From Incurvaria masculella (taxonomy: Eukaryota > Arthropoda > Insecta > Lepidoptera > Incurvariidae), in contig OX335642.1 in NCBI GenBank assembly GCA_946894095.1, positions 4,289,021 through 4,353,020 of the forward strand: 64,000 nt of DNA, given 5' to 3'. The notes beneath the pieces were generated by a model, which saw only the letters and a program-made list of their open reading frames with translations, did no database searches and was not told where the DNA came from. Position 1 is the first letter of the stretch. The number at the start of each line of letters is the position of its first letter. The translations under genes and the position numbers were made by a program. This document shows, piece by piece, positions 44,490-55,622 of this stretch.

Positions 44490-46052
44490 GAAAGTGCCCG
44501 CCGGGCCACTGCCATCTCGGTGTGAATCTAGCCTAACAGTCACTCACCGGCGGCGGCCTTGAGCTGTTCCTCGCTCCCCTCGCGCCAGCTATCCGGGCAC
44601 ACTGCCATCTCGGTGTGAATCGAGCCTAACGGTCACTCACCGGCGGCGGCCTTGAGCTCTTCCTCGCGCCCCTCGCGCACCACGCGCTCCTTGAGCGTCC
44701 TCCCCCGCGCGGTGCACCTCGCGGTACAGCCGCTGCAGTTCCCTCATGCAGTTCACCTCCCTGTGCTCCGCCGCTAAGATGTCTTCCAACTGCTTGCGCA
44801 CGATCGCTCGCGCCAGCTATCCGGGTACACTGCCATTTCGGTGTGAATCGAGCCTAACGGTCACTCACCGGCGGCGGCCTTGAGCTCTTCCTCGCGCCCC
44901 TCGCGCACCACGCGCTCCTTGAGCGCGGCGTCCTCCCCCGCGCGGTGCACCTCGCGGTACAGCCGCTGCAGGTCCCTCATGCAGTTCACCTCCCTGTGCT
45001 CCGCTGCTAAGATGTCTTCCAAATGCTTGCGCACGATCGCTCGCGCCAGCTATCCGGGCACACTGCCATCTCGGTGTGAATCGAGCCTAACGGTCACTCA
45101 CCGGCGGCGGCCTTGAGCTCTTCCTCGCGCCCCTCGCGCACCACGCGCTCCTTGAGCGCGGCGTCCTCCCCCGCGCGGTGCATCTCGCGGTACAGCCACT
45201 GCAGGTCCCTCATGCAGTTCACCTCCCTGTGCTCCGCTGCTAAGATGTCTTCCAACTGCTTGCGCACGATCGCTCGCGCCAGCTATCCGGGCACACTGCC
45301 ATCTCGGTGTGAATCGAGCCTAACGGTCACTCACCGGCGGCGGCCTTGAGCTCTTCCTCGCGCCCCTCGCGCACCACGCGCTCCTTGAGCGCGGCGGCGC
45401 TCCTTGAGCGCGGCGTCCTCCCCCGCGCGGTGCACCTCGCGGTACAGCCGCTGCAGGTCCCTCATGCAGTTCACCTCCCTGTGCTCCGCCGCTAAGATGT
45501 CTTCCAACTGCTTGCGCACGATCGCTCGCGCCAGCTATCCGGGCACACTGCCATCTCGGTGTGAATCGAGCCTAACGGTCACTCACCGGCGGCGGCCTTG
45601 AGCTCTTCCTCGCGCCCCTCGCGCACCACGCGCTCCTTGAGCGCGGCGTCTTCCCCCGCGCGGTGCACCTCGCGGTACAGCCGCTGCAGGTCCCTCATGC
45701 AGTTCACCTCCCTGTGCTCCGCTGCTAAGATGTCTTCCAACTGCTTGCGCACGATCACTCGCGCCAGCTATCCGGGCACACTGCCATCTCGGTGTGAATC
45801 GAGCCTAACGGTCACTCACCGGCGGCGGCCTTGACCTCTTCCTCGCGCCCCTCGCGCACCACGCGCTCCTTGAGCGCGGCGTCCTCCCCCGCGCGGTGCA
45901 CCTCGCGGTACAGCCGCTGCAGGTCCCTCATGCAGTTCACCTCCCTGTGCTCCGCCGCTAAGATGTCTTCCAACTGCTTGCGCACGGTCGCTCGCGCCAG
46001 CTATCCGGGCACACTGCCATCTCGGTGTGAATCGAGCCTAACGGTCACTCAC
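44490..46052 (-). repeat. 233-bp tandem array copying beta exon R11
   Basis: Six further copies (plus one ~93-bp remnant) of exon R11 with its donor and 52 bp of the following intron. Exon-like parts: 45820-46000, 45587-45767, 45335-45534, 45102-45282, 44869-45049, 44641-44816. Four are 181 nt with open frames; 45335-45534 has a 19-bp internal duplication and 44641-44816 a 5-bp deletion, both shifting the frame. Each retains donor GTGAGTGACC and has a weak acceptor CCGGATAG. Residue changes include QL to HL, LQRLYREV to LQWLYREM and EEELK to EEEVK. Confidence 0.9.
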
Positions 46053-46239
46053 CGGCGGCGGCCTTGAGCTCTTCCTCGCGCCCCTCGCGCACCACGCGCT
46101 CCTTGAGCGCGGCGTCCTCCCCCGCGCGGTGCACCTCGCGGTACAGCCGCTGCAGGTCCCTCATGCAGTTCACCTCTCTGTGCTCCGCCGCTAAGATGTC
46201 TTCCAACTGCTTGCGCACTATCGCTCGCGCCAGCTTTAT
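46053..46239 (-). CDS. Right gene exon R11: beta half of module 4
   Basis: 187 nt, phase 0 in and phase 1 out; acceptor ATCCGCAG, donor GTGAGT. It encodes ARAIVRKQLEDILAAEH, CMRDLQRLYREVHRAGED and ALKERVVREGREEELK. The pattern matches R8 (LQYLYRNLHPSEQDAALKERV). This is the only copy of the array with a normal acceptor; it is six bases longer at the 5' end than the others. GC-rich. Probably the ancestral exon. Confidence 0.9.
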
Positions 46240-47342
46240 CTGCGGATACGGTACAAGCTTAGGACTTTTGAGGGACCAATTCAATTTCTTCGCGTTGGTT
46301 TTTATGCAGGGTGTCTCGGGAGAGGTAGGAGAAACTTTGGGAATTATTCAATATTAGGAAAGTATTCAATATTAGAAGAAAAATATTCTTATCACTCAAA
46401 TGGATATTCCGAGAATTCCGGTCCCCTTACATTTTGTTGAAGTCACGTGACTTATTTACGTAAGCGAAAAACAAAACACCGTAATTTCGTTTTTCTTTCA
46501 ATTACAAACGAGTTACCTTGCAAAAAGAGTGGCATAAGGTGTACGCCAGGCCATCACCTAAACGTTGAAGTTCCTTTCTTGTTCTCCTTAGGATAGAACT
46601 ATTAAAACTGATGAAAGGCTTTTTAGGCATACTCAGCGGGCGAGGCATATGGGCGAAATCCACACCGGACAACCGCAAGTGTTAACAGCAATTACCATTT
46701 CCATCGGTATTCATACAAGCGATGGGTCATTCCAGCTTCAAAAAGGAATGCATTCCAATTCCTACTCTATGTACACGTCTGGAATAACCTCCGGAATTAA
46801 GGTCCAATGTTACTTCGAGACAAAACCCACAAAAATGTGGAATGGTTAAAATTTCCACTCCAGAATAGTTACATTTCCACCCCGGAGTGGCTATAATTTC
46901 ACTCCGGAATAGCTATACCGGATGGTAGTGATCAAAGAAACTGCAAGTCTTCAATGGGATCCAAATGTTCATAGCATATTTTGAATGAGCAAAAAAAGTC
47001 ATTACTTTGGAATGGCGGGTGCTCTGGGAGCCAGCTAAAATGTTAATTCCGATCCAAGTTTTCATTGAAATGAGCGAAATAAAGGTCGTCACTATGGAAT
47101 AGCGGATACTCCGGGACAATTCCGGTGATGTTCTCCTCTGAAATGAATATTATGCGGTGTGGAAGTTGCCTGGAATGACTATAATAAGATGGAATGGGTA
47201 TAACTTAATGAGGAGTAGGAATGGGAATAGGAGTCAGTAAGGCTAAAGGAGTTACTAATGCAGAGGAAGCGGGTTCTCGGAATGGGGTGCACCCGGAATG
47301 ACCCATCACTAATCCATATGTGTAGCCGGGGTGGTAGATTAC
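46240..47342. other. Intron between R10 and R11
   Basis: From about 46.66 to 47.2 kb it is rich in CCGGAAT/GGAAT blocks, faintly like part of the Helitron cargo at 53.0-53.4 kb (AAATTTTCAT, TGACCAAAAAAA versus TGAGCAAAAAAA). Probably a decayed element; no gene. Confidence 0.45.
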
Positions 47343-47473
47343 CTTCCTCTGCGCATCTAGCGACAGCGACTTCCGCTGTGTAGAGGTCAGGACCTCCCCG
47401 AATAGGACCTCGTCGGCGATATGACACATGACAGCGTCACGCCAAGCCGCCATTGTGCTAACCGAGATCTCTT
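47343..47473 (-). CDS. Right gene exon R10: alpha half of module 4
   Basis: 131 nt, phase 1 in and phase 0 out; acceptor TTTGCAG, donor GTAATC. It encodes EISVSTMAAWRDAVMC, HIADEVLFGEVLTSTQ and RKSLSLDAQRK. Same length and phases as R7, with IADEVL, the aromatic-Gly pair and LSLDAQ conserved, so modules 3 and 4 are tandem duplicates. Confidence 0.88.
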
Positions 47474-48585
47474 CTGCAAACAAAACCAACAGAAACTACC
47501 AAACCCGCGCCCGCTATTATTGGGGTAGACAGAACTCTAAGTTAGTTTATACCAAGGGTTAGCTGTAGAAGGAATTTTTATTTGAAGATTGCTGATAGCT
47601 GGGTTTGGTAGGTGAGTCCTTAGGGAACTATAAGCAAAAGCATTTTTTTGCAGGAAACTTATACCTTCGGAGATTTATTTAAGGTTGTGTGCTTTAAGCA
47701 TTTTAAGATGTGGCTGGGCGCATCGTTATATGCCTTAATATGGTTAGGATAGGTTAGGTTAGGGTGGCCCACCTCCCCTCCGCAGGTATTGTACCCACCT
47801 CACCCCCCATAAACTGCATATTAAGATAGTTATCAGCTCTAGTGGTGGCATGCGTTGGTGAGTGAGGCAAATTCCCAGCGGCATTAAAATGATTGATATT
47901 CGAACGTGGCACTTTCGTGAGCAAAGGTGGCAAGGACGAGTACTGGTAAATCTGTACGATCTTGAGCACATATTGTGTAAAGTACAGGACACAACACCAA
48001 TTCCTGTGCTACACCTGCCCTGATTTCATAAAAATAATATTTCAGTATCATTCTGATATTGAGAAGTTACTCAGAACAATTTTAATAGTTTACACAGAAG
48101 ACCCTTGTCCTAAACTAAGTTTAATTCGCCAGACTAAACTGGTGTTTGTATGGTTAGTCCGGTTCCAATCTAGTACTAAGTCTTGACAGGTGCTATCTGA
48201 ATACAACTGCAGGTACCTAAAAATTAAAATGATCAATATTCCTTTTGCTCCATTGTCTTTCCTTCTTTGCTGCCAACTCTGTGAATTTGTTCTACTGTTG
48301 AATGCCTATGATTAAATCAAAATTAGGTGTTGGATAGTACTTTATTCTTAGGCGATTGCTGATATTCTAAATTCTAATAAACATTCTTTAAAATGACTTT
48401 GACAGTATTGGCATGGGACCGATTGGTCAGTATGAAGCGACTCTGTTTGTAAACACATTTTTTTTAAAGCTTTGGCCGTCTGTGCCTTACTCTGCAAACT
48501 GAATCTCAACTTACTACTCTACACTACCTAAAATGTCTTTGAATAGAATTGTTGTAAAACGAACCAGAAACCCAACCTAACTTAC
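47474..48585. other. Intron between R9 and R10
   Basis: AT-rich with a short TTAGG-like tract (47744-47767) and a small imperfect hairpin around 48.13 kb (AGTCCGG-type) similar to one at 40.05 kb. No gene. Confidence 0.45.
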
Positions 48586-48621
48586 CTGGTTTTTCACCTT
48601 CAATTTCCCGCTCCTTTATGG
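48586..48621 (-). CDS. Right gene micro-exon R9 (36 nt)
   Basis: 36 nt, phase 1 at both ends; acceptor ATTTCAG, donor GTAAG. It encodes IKEREIEGEKP after a shared codon. It fits R8 and R10 in phase and has the same length as R5 and R6. Too short for proof without transcripts. Confidence 0.6.
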
Positions 48622-49049
48622 CTGAAATAAAAAAACAACATTGTAAATGAAAAAAAACCCAGTGTTCAAAATAAACACACACAATCTTGGTACAACATTC
48701 ATCTGATATAGGATTCAAATGTGCAACCTTCAAATGACATCCCTAAAGCTCAATCGAGGCCATTTCAACACCCAACGAAAATTTTCTCATTTTTAATCCT
48801 ACACAATCTCCCCCTGTCTACTAGATCTTACTGATGTCAGATGGTTACGAGAAGTAACATAAAAAATATGCAATACATATCTTAGAATCAACATATGAAC
48901 ATTTCTAGACACATTACAAAATTATATTAAAAAAGAACACATTCATTATTAAATTGTACAATAGATAAAAATACTCATCTATACGTATATGTATATTAAA
49001 CATCAAAGGGAAAGTCGATTAGGCTGCACAAAACATCTTCAGATCACAT

Positions 49050-49130
49050 GGGACCAAAATATTCATGGCTACCGCTCCGTGCTCGCCATCTGGTGCATCG
49101 TTCAACTGCAGACCAAGTTCAAGACCACAG
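49050..49130 (-). pseudogene. Fossil of a linker exon like L12
   Basis: The minus strand reads TTGAACGATGCACCAG then ATGGCGAGCACGGAGCGG, clearly related to L12 (LQLDDVPAGEQ becomes LQLNDAPDGEH). The L12-type acceptor CATAG is CTTGG here and the downstream frame has no matching donor, so it cannot be spliced in the same way. It lies in the intron after R8. Confidence 0.6.
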
Positions 49131-49154
49131 TAAAATGATTATGATAAAACTCAC

Positions 49155-49320
49155 CGGCAACTGCCGTTCCCATCACCCGTTCCTTGAGAGCAGCGTCCTG
49201 TTCGGACGGATGGAGGTTGCGGTACAGATACTGTAGGGCCTTTACCGTGGGCAAAGCTCCTCGGTTGCTCGCAATAATTTCGTTGAACTGATCACGCACC
49301 ATCTGTCGCGCCGCTTTCAA
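49155..49320 (-). CDS. Right gene exon R8: beta half of module 3
   Basis: 166 nt, phase 0 in and phase 1 out; acceptor TTTTTAG, donor GTGAG. It encodes LKAARQMVRDQFNEIIA, VKALQYLYRNLHPSEQD and AALKERVMGTAVA. Beta signature LQYLYR and ALKERV as in R11. Complete and in frame with its neighbours. Confidence 0.9.
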
Positions 49321-49795
49321 CTAAAAACAATTTTACGAACGTCAAAACTTTTTGATAAGCGCGTGTGAGGAACAAACATAACTAAACTTTCGGCTTAGTG
49401 TTAAGTATAATAGAATAGGGTCTGAAAATAGATTCTATTTTCAGCAACACCATGCATGCTTGACAAAGGAAACCTAACAAAAGACTTCAACACATGTAAA
49501 ATTTATGTTTTTAAGTGTTTGCCACCCGCAAACGTGGCTGGTCACAACCATATTACAAACAAATCTGGCCCACGCGTGTACCACACGAGTTAAGTGTACG
49601 CCTGCGTATTTAACATAGACTTTTTGTGCACTAAAACCTGACATCTACGGTAGTTACACTGGTAGCATCTGTCATTTAAGTAATTTCCTGCAGGCAGAAA
49701 AGCAATCACCTAGACTGGAGTGCACATGGTGTGCATGTGTGTGGAAGTGCTGGTTAACGTATTGTTAAAATATTTCTGTCTTCTTTCTTGGCCAG

Positions 49796-50060
49796 CAAAC
49801 AATTTTTCATTACCGCTTCGACCATCTTTTCATACAATGAGATGCTACTAACCCGGGCGGGCTTAAACCCTACTACCTAGTAGGGGAAGGAGACCTAAGG
49901 TTTTACATGGATTCCGAACCATGGAGCAGCTCGTATTCGTGACGAAATGCACTTATCGAACTCGGATAGAAAAAAAAAGTGGTGCATGTCGGGGCGAGGA
50001 TTTGAACCCAGACCTCTGATACGCTAGGCAAGTCTCCGCACCACTAGGCTACGAGCAGCT
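49796..50060 (-). mobile_element. SINE with tRNA-like head, 3'-truncated
   Basis: On the minus strand: head with TAGCCTAGTGGTG (box A) and GGTTCAAATCC (box B), then the shared body to about 49796; tail missing. The box B here is close to the pol III consensus. Confidence 0.85.
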
Positions 50061-50113
50061 CATATTTCCGACCAGCGGTATTACTATGCAACCAATGAAG
50101 GTCTATTGAGTTA

Positions 50114-50283
50114 GGCTGAGATAAATAGTCGTAACAAAAACTGAGACTATCGGAAAGTAGTACTTTGTGACGTCACTTTGCATCACTTTGAGATTTTGTC
50201 CATACAAAATGTGTCAAAGTGACGTCACAAAGTACTACTTTCCGTTAGTCTTATTTTCTGTTACGACTATTTATCTCAGCCTT
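50114..50283. mobile_element. Hairpin MITE with TGACGTCA-type palindromes
   Basis: Nearly its whole length folds back: AGGCTGAGATAAATAGTCGT pairs with the right end, and AGTACTTTGTGACGTCAC with the inner right arm. It carries two TGACGTCAC sites, the consensus of CREB/ATF-type factors, but these may be just part of the TIR. Confidence 0.85.
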
Positions 50284-50525
50284 AGAATAGAATGCTCGGA
50301 TTGGCCTCAAATTGTAGGATTTTTTTTTACTTTACAAAATAATGGAACAAGGATACCTGAAATATCCTTCAGGTGGCACCGGGAAATTAGCCCCCCCCCC
50401 CCCCTATGCTATGCCACTGCATGCAAAATAATTCACTGTGTGACCGACATTCATGCAACCATATACTTTCTGTCGATCACAATCTCTTTCAATCACAACT
50501 GAGGGGTAACCCTGTTATGAGTTAC

Positions 50526-50656
50526 CTTTTCCTGTGCGTCCAGCGACAGCGCATCCCGCTCCCGCCTATTCATGACGCGCCCGTACAACACCTCGTCGGC
50601 GACCCGGCACACGCAGGCCTCCCTCCAGCCCTCCATTTTGCTCTCTGAGATCTCGT
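50526..50656 (-). CDS. Right gene exon R7: alpha half of module 3
   Basis: 131 nt, phase 1 in and phase 0 out; acceptor TGTCGCAG, donor GTAACT. It encodes EISESKMEGWREACVC, RVADEVLYGRVMNRRE and RDALSLDAQEK. It pairs with R10 throughout. VADEVLYGR also links it to NEAAYGRQ of R3 and SETVYGRQ of L10, showing that all alpha halves are related. Confidence 0.88.
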
Positions 50657-51246
50657 CTGCGACAAAAACACAACGACTTCATTTATTTATTAATTATGAA
50701 CTGGCAGCTATTGGCTGATGTGTTCATATCTTTGATATTTTATTGTGTTTTATTTCTGTATAAGAGTTTTTTTATTATATTTTTGTCATCATTTGATCTG
50801 TTATCGTCTTGGGCACTTTGTGGATTTATTAAGTCTCTTTTGTTTGTTATATGTATTTATGAAATCGGTTTTTAAATGTGTTTGTGTTTGGTGTTGTTTG
50901 AATTACATTAGCATAATTTGGAACAATTTCTTATTGGAATAATTTCGAAATTGAGTAATTTCAATAACCTAGATTGGGTAAACATAATTTTCAAATCCAT
51001 TCAATATTATGTTGAAGGGCATTTGACAGCTCTGACAGGATCTTTTAGCGTAGCCTGGACGCCACCTGTCGTGATAAATAAGCAATTTTCTTCCCCATTG
51101 CATTTTACATGGGCTGGCTGGGGCACAGAGGTGCTTGTTGAACGATTGTAGTAGCAAGATGTCCTCGAAATAAAAAAAACAATCGTACGATGACAAGAAC
51201 AATTCATGTACAAGTCAGTTTGGATTTGCATTTTATTTGCACTCAC
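50657..51246. other. Intron between R6 and R7
   Basis: AT-rich; short plus and minus frames only, no gene or repeat identified. Confidence 0.5.
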
Positions 51247-51282
51247 CTTCGTTGATGGGTACATGAGCTTGTTCTGTTGCTC
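51247..51282 (-). CDS. Right gene micro-exon R6 (36 nt)
   Basis: 36 nt, phase 1 at both ends; acceptor CTTCAG, donor GTGAGT. It encodes ATEQAHVPINE after a shared codon. Linker between modules 2 and 3; could be skipped without a frame change. Confidence 0.62.
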
Positions 51283-51388
51283 CTGAAGAGAAAAAAATCA
51301 CATTAAAAATGTGTATTATGTTGTCTAAACTCACACTTTTAATGTAAAAGCCTTACAAGGTTAAGGTATAGTCACTTATAGGGGGACG

Positions 51389-51866
51389 CATCATAAAGTC
51401 CAAAAATGGGCCAAGTGCGAGTCGGACTCGCACACGAAGGGTTCCGTACCGTCGCACAAGATTTAGCACACAAAAATCACGTTTTTTGTATGGGAGCCCC
51501 ATTATTTTTTTATTTTATTTTGATTTTACCTATTTGTTGTTATAGCGGCAAAATAAATAAACACTTTGTGAAAATTTCAGCTGCCTATCTATTACGGTTT
51601 ATGAGATACAGCCCTGTGACAGACGGACAGACGGACGGACGGACGGACGGACGGACGGACGGACAGTGGAGGCTTAGTAATAGGGTTCCGTTTTCACCCT
51701 TTGGGTACGGAACCCTAAAAAAAGCGTAAGTTCCAAAACCATTCGATTGAGTAAAGTTAGGTTAGGTGAGGATTAGTTCTTTGCTTTTTAAAATACACAC
51801 GAAATTTACATATTTTTGGATGTTTTGCGTTTTAGACATTGTGCTTTTCGGACTTTATGAAGTTGA
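51389..51866. mobile_element. MITE with CATAAAGTCCAAAA ends, interrupted
   Basis: The left end CATCATAAAGTCCAAAA pairs with TTTTCGGACTTTATGA at the right. A related uninterrupted copy is at 56729-56911. The interruption is the GACG-bearing repeat at 51404-51726. Confidence 0.6.
51404..51726. mobile_element. Lepidopteran repeat with AGGGTTCCGTACC ends and GACG microsatellite
   Basis: AGGGTTCCGTACC near the left and GGGTACGGAACCCT near the right form inverted ends; a GGAC run at about 51624-51665 lies between them, with GCCAAGTGCGAGTCGGACTC at the start. From general knowledge this is one of the most common repeats in lepidopteran genomes, supporting the taxon call. Confidence 0.8.
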
Positions 51867-52031
51867 CCCACTTTTAGCATAGATTAAATACTTTTAGGCA
51901 ATAGTGTATAGTTGTCGCCCTCAAACAAAGTCTTTTTCTTTTCACTCGGTTGCCTCTTTAAGTGCAATTAGGGAATTAAGTTAGACATGGTACATTATGT
52001 AAATACATAAGTATTCAACATGTTCTCTCAC

Positions 52032-52067
52032 CTTGGTCGCGGGCTTCTTTGACTGGCTTTGTTTTTT
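52032..52067 (-). CDS. Right gene micro-exon R5 (36 nt)
   Basis: 36 nt, phase 1 at both ends; acceptor CTGTTTAG, donor GTGAGA. It encodes KTKPVKEARDQ after a shared codon. Basic linker following module 2. Confidence 0.6.
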
Positions 52068-52408
52068 CTAAACAGAAAAAAGGACATGAGAAAAAGGTAT
52101 ATGTTGTTTACAGATAAAAGTTGCTGAAAATGCTATCATAGAGTCTGTTGCCAACAGTGACACAAGGCACTTTCTGTGGCAGTGTTTTATTTTTTTATGA
52201 AAAACCAGTATGGGTCGCTGTGCTGAGTACCAAAGGTGCTCAGAAAAGCCAAATACACCTCGCTTCGCAAAACTACGTTCATATTACCCCAATACACCAC
52301 ATTCCCGAAGGAATTAGGTGCCATGCCAGGACCATCCCTTTATGCGCCATAACATGTACCATAATAATATGTGCCATAATAATGCCGAACTGAATGTGAC
52401 CAACTCAC

Positions 52409-52542
52409 CGGGCGCACGCATCTCTAGATCGTTGATGACGGACTTTACCAATGCGCTATCAGTTCTCTTCGGGTACTTCTTGCGGTACTCCGTGCATACG
52501 AACTCGTCGTTGGGAACGCGTGCGTTTTTCTGGGTCAATATC
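52409..52542 (-). CDS. Right gene exon R4: beta half of module 2
   Basis: 134 nt, phase 2 in and phase 1 out; acceptor CCCGCAG, donor GTGAGT. It encodes LTQKNARVPNDEFVC, TEYRKKYPKRTDSAL and VKSVINDLEMRAP. Corresponds to L11 but is shorter at the C-terminal side. A SINE fragment (52285-52345) lies just downstream in the intron. Confidence 0.85.
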
Positions 52543-52719
52543 CTGCGGGCAAAGCGTCGTGGGGGTCAAAATGTTTTCTTTTTTTTTTATTTATAAGGCG
52601 CCAAAACGATTGTACATATATATTATTTACATAAATAGTTTGATCAAAGTTAACTACACATACAACCAGCAGAAGACACACAAGTACATTATAGAATAGA
52701 TTCATCACTTAAGTTAAAA
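52543..52719. other. Intronic AT-rich sequence left of Helitron
   Basis: T-run and ATATA tracts; nothing recognised. Confidence 0.4.
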
Positions 52720-54978
52720 TCTATACTAATATAATAAAGCTGAAGAGTTTGTTTGTTTGTTTTTTTGTTTGAACGCCCTAATCTCTGGAACTACCAGTCA
52801 GGTTTGAAAACATATTTTTACATTCGATAGCCTAATTCTTAAGGAAGGCTTTAAGCTATTGAATATCACGTAACGACCCTTAGGAGCCGAACAAAAAGAA
52901 AAATAGTCGAGAGGGCGCGGAGCGAAAACGAAATCATAGCGCGGCGAGGGCCGTGACGGCGGTGGCCACCCGACGAGGACCGAGTATTCCCGAATCGAGC
53001 CGAAGCGCGAGCGCGCGAAACGGTGACCAGCGTTGCCGATAACCACTCCTCCAATTCCCCGAAAACGTTCTTAGGATTCCCGGAATTCCGTAAAAATCCG
53101 GAATAGGAACCAAATTTTCATCGAAAATTTCGAATGACCAAAAAAAAGGTGGTGCAGTCGACGGCCGTCCGAACAACTTTCGGGAGAAGATGAAATGCAA
53201 AGATGCCCCGATTGCTCGATTGTTCGATATATTTTTCGAATGAGCAAAGAAAAAAAGGTAAATAAAAAGGCCAAAAAACTAAATTCCCCACGGATTGGCC
53301 AATTCCTCGCAAATTTCCCAACGCTTGCATTCCCCACCATTTTCCCCGAATTACCTCAAATTTCCCGTGATTCGGGGAGCGATCGGCAATGCTGGCGACG
53401 AACGTCTCGCCGCGATGCCCGCGCGCCGCCTCAGCGGCGCAGTGGCGCTCCATGGTCGTGTGGTACACGGATTAGTATGAGATTTTTTACGTAAATTATT
53501 TGTATTCTTTCTACCAACCCGCGCGGTATGCTAACTTAGCGACAGCCGTTCCTAGCTGCACGCATTTGTTTGGGCTTTTTAGGTTGATTGTTTAAACGCG
53601 TATTGTTAAGATATTACGGTTTCAGTTGAATGGTTTCTTATTTTTTGTTTGGTAGATTAGTAGGTACTAAGCCAAGCGCGGCATTTCGAACTTTCACGGG
53701 GGATACGAAACCCATGCCGGCTGGCCAGGTGCTGTTTCACCCCATGTTTCAACGACCCCGGGGGACTTTGGGGGAAATATATCGGTATGGAGTCGATTCC
53801 ATAGTTTACCGACCCTATAAATAAAGGATCAAAAGGATCGGATGGTTTTTATTTTTAAGTGTCGGCTGGGAATGGGTGCATTGCCTGCCTGTTCTGCGTT
53901 GAGCAATTGTAGAAAGGGGACGGAGGGACAGCGTTATGATGATCCGTCGAGCACTGTTTGGCCGGCAAGGTGCTTCTTCACACAATGTTGAACAAATCTG
54001 ATTACAACGATGCAATTTATATGTCACTATAAAGGGGGTGATATAGGGGATGACAATTTGTATGGTTCACCATTATTGATGCTTCATAATTGTACCTACG
54101 TGTAGCTCGATTTATTTCCGCAATTTTAGGTCTACTAACCATTACGCTAAATTACCAGAGAGGTGACCAGTAGTATGAAATTCTTATAACATGAGAACCA
54201 ATTACCCGATTTAGATGAGGATGTATCTCAGTCTAGCCGTATGGGTTACTTAACATCACGCTAACTTACCAGAGGAGTGAGAAGAGAGGGTTACATATTT
54301 ATAACAAAACAATAAGTGGACTGCTCCTGCATGTGGAAATTGGCAGAGTACATCACTCTAAATCACGAGAGGGGTGACTGGTGCGATTAAAGGCTCATAA
54401 CTTACGAACTACTCACTCGATTAATATGTGGATTGCATCTACGTCCAGGACCTATGGGCGCGGTCGGGGTTTGGATGGGTGGCCGTTTTCGATGTTAAGG
54501 CTGGTTGTGGTACGGATTCCACGTAAAAAAATTGCTCCCCTTTCTTACTAACTAGGTTGTAAGGTTAATCCCACCCGAGTTGTTACGTACCATCGCACTG
54601 AATGATAGATGGTCGAAGCGTCAGTAAAAAATGTCCGTGTTTTCCGTCCATGGCAATATGTAGTAGTGCCAGTGCAGGATCGATCCAGCGCGGCGACAAA
54701 TGCTATTAAAAAACAAATAATCAATTGGCCCCAATGTTTTGCAATATATTCAAGTACATTCCTTCCACTGAATTTATAAATGCAGTATTTGGATGTTATC
54801 TTATTCAATCATGCCACATCGGCTCAACGGATTTCGATCCAGTTTTTTTTGGTAGATACATTGTTTATCCTCTGTTAGTAAAGTAGTTCGACTAGCTTTT
54901 TGGGCCAGCCCTTTGGGTTACAGCCTGACATCAGTCCAAAACGACATTGACCCGAGCGGAGCCGGGTACCTCAGCTAG
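52720..54978 (+). mobile_element. Helitron, non-autonomous, 2.26 kb
   Basis: Begins TCTATACTAATATAATAAAG (typical lepidopteran Helitron start) after an A and ends ACCCGAGCGGAGCCGGGT-ACCTCAGCTAG before a T, giving the expected A/T insertion site. The ACCCG/CGGGT pair forms the 3' hairpin. No Rep or helicase frame. Cargo includes GC-rich sequence at 52.9-53.5 kb and a plus-oriented SINE body at about 54490-54690. Confidence 0.88.
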
Positions 54979-55079
54979 TAGAGTTATAAAACGAAAGCCA
55001 TTAAACCAGAAAGTATCAACACATTGTTAAATATCTTAAACTTTAAACATAACAATTTAAAGAAAAACAAATAACCGAA

Positions 55080-55622
55080 TTAAGGTGGTCCTTCACGGCG
55101 GGACTAACTCATTCGCGGGCACGGTATAAAATCGTGCTATAGCGCTCTGGGACCTTCTCTGTTTTAAAGAAAAAGACAGGTTTCGTGATGAGGAATAAAT
55201 GTCCACAGAGCAGACAATACGCGTAGCGTTTGATTTGGTAAGATTTACGAAAATTTTGAGAAAAAAACGACTTATAGCTAAAAGTAAATCACGACCGCTG
55301 TAGTCAAAACTCAGACATAAACCAAATTTATTATAAACTTACATGAACCAAGCTAGGTCTGATGACTAATCTTTTTAAGATTTATTTATTTTATCGTTAA
55401 GTAATCCGCCTCCAAAGTTATTGTATAAAACGGGCAAAAAATTCGACTTTAGAAGCCGATAACTTAGAAACCAAACACTATTTTACAATGCCAACGGTCA
55501 TCAGACATCTAGTTCGATTAAATAAAGCTGTTTCGAGTATAATTTTTGGATATCTGACAAGAAATATGTGCATGATCTTTTCCACATTTGTATAGTGAGT
55601 TGAGCGGGAAGGCCCACCTTAA
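55080..55622. mobile_element. TTAA-flanked MITE, family GGTGGCCC, copy 3
   Basis: About 535 bp between TTAA sites, full-length relative of copy 2 (shared ACTCATTCGCGGGCACGGTA and CTTATAGCTAAAAGTAAA). Confidence 0.85.

Larger units (their letters stand above)
49321..50525. other. Intron between R7 and R8
   Basis: Holds the SINE at 49796-50060 and the hairpin MITE at 50114-50283, plus a C-only run near 50393-50404. No gene. Confidence 0.5.

Noticed and set aside
44880..46357. Serial plus-strand Ser/Arg-rich ORFs starting at TTG or ATG
   Set aside because: They are the antisense of the repeated beta exon; the minus strand has matching splice sites and a paralogous exon (R8).
47744..47767. Interstitial telomere repeat (TTAGG)
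   Set aside because: Only about four imperfect units; similar short GGTTA/CCTAA runs occur inside MITEs (56811-56829).
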